64,000 nucleotides of DNA from NCBI GenBank assembly GCA_003343705.1, contig QAKR01000026.1:62001-126000 (forward strand), in the 5' to 3' direction. How positions within the stretch are numbered: position 1 is the stretch's first letter; each line of letters begins with the position of its first letter. Positions 63,928-64,000 of this stretch are shown here, in pieces. This stretch comes from Clostridiales bacterium (GTDB lineage Bacteria; Bacillota; Clostridia; Oscillospirales; UBA644). The notes under the pieces were generated by a model. That model was given only the letters and a program-made list of their open reading frames with translations, did not search any database and was not told the DNA's origin. The translations under genes and the position numbers were made by a program.

Positions 63928-64000
63928 ATGGATAAATATATAATACGTGGAAAAAACAAGTTGTTAGGTGACGTTACGGTCAGCGGTGCTAAAAACTCTG
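63928..64000 (+). CDS. murA: UDP-N-acetylglucosamine 1-carboxyvinyltransferase, N-terminus (partial)
   Basis: The first 24 residues (IIRGKNKLLGDVTVSGAKNS) match the conserved MurA start, including S-G-A-K-N, the substrate-binding lysine and asparagine. MurA makes the first committed step of peptidoglycan synthesis. CCCGGAGG precedes ATG 63928. The remainder lies outside the window. Confidence 0.85.
   Translation, partial: MDKYIIRGKNKLLGDVTVSGAKNS

Overview
The window looks like a chromosomal segment from a low-GC, spore-forming, strictly anaerobic Clostridia member of the gut Oscillospiraceae/Ruminococcaceae type. The evidence is a YunB sporulation protein, a six-gene Rnf complex in the clostridial order C-D-G-E-A-B, an fhs gene, a small clostridial 2[4Fe-4S] ferredoxin, a dockerin-bearing protein, many carbohydrate-active proteins, AT-rich intergenic DNA and near-consensus sigma-A promoters (TTGACA, 17 bp, TATAAT). 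I see no rRNA, tRNA, CRISPR array, insertion sequence or phage. No gene-free stretch exceeds 300 bases.

Layout. 1-4.2 kb: the end of a Gfo/Idh/MocA oxidoreductase, a sodium:solute symporter behind an attenuator-like leader, a membrane diguanylate cyclase and a HIT protein. 4.2-14.0 kb, minus strand: two transcription units, DUF6873-like/yunB/ligA and icd/gpmI/serine hydrolase/amidohydrolase/beta-helix lipoprotein; the second is tightly coupled and starts from a promoter whose -10 lies in a dyad. 14.2-19.4 kb, plus: a membrane protein, a zinc-ribbon protein, a GH36-type alpha-galactosidase, a cytidylate-kinase-like protein and a second amidohydrolase. 19.4-27.4 kb: housekeeping run rplS-lepB-rbgA-rnhB-yraN-dipeptidase-metallophosphoesterase-tig-clpP-clpX. 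27.4-32.2 kb: a second serine hydrolase, a MutS-like ATPase with a small membrane protein, trmL and a CPBP protein.

32.2-38.8 kb, minus: a four-gene secreted-protein operon with three paralogous TIM-barrel glycosidase-like proteins and a dockerin/leucine-rich-repeat protein. 38.8-49.2 kb: pyridoxamine kinase/mnmA, a P-type ATPase under a yybP-ykoY (Mn2+) riboswitch, a YhgE/Pip protein with a TetR regulator and an acetyltransferase, and fhs. 49.3-54.4 kb: the Rnf operon. 54.4-62.1 kb: a version of the conserved yaaO-holB-ricT-yabB-rsmI block, interrupted by a frameshifted DUF4091/GH123-like lipoprotein and by a ferredoxin gene with a long structured leader. 62.1-64 kb: a G5/M23 cell-wall peptidase and the start of murA.

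Together the genes suggest a saccharolytic fermenter that exports glycan-active proteins, imports solutes with sodium, and couples ferredoxin to an ion gradient through Rnf. The points most worth a second look are: a metallophosphoesterase that seems to start at AUA inside an ATAG overlap; the T6 frameshift in the DUF4091 lipoprotein; the multi-helix leader before the ferredoxin; the amidohydrolase copy with a predicted metal-ligand His changed to Cys; the MutS-like ATPase with an altered Walker B; and the glycosidase triplet whose C-terminal domains are far more alike than their catalytic domains.
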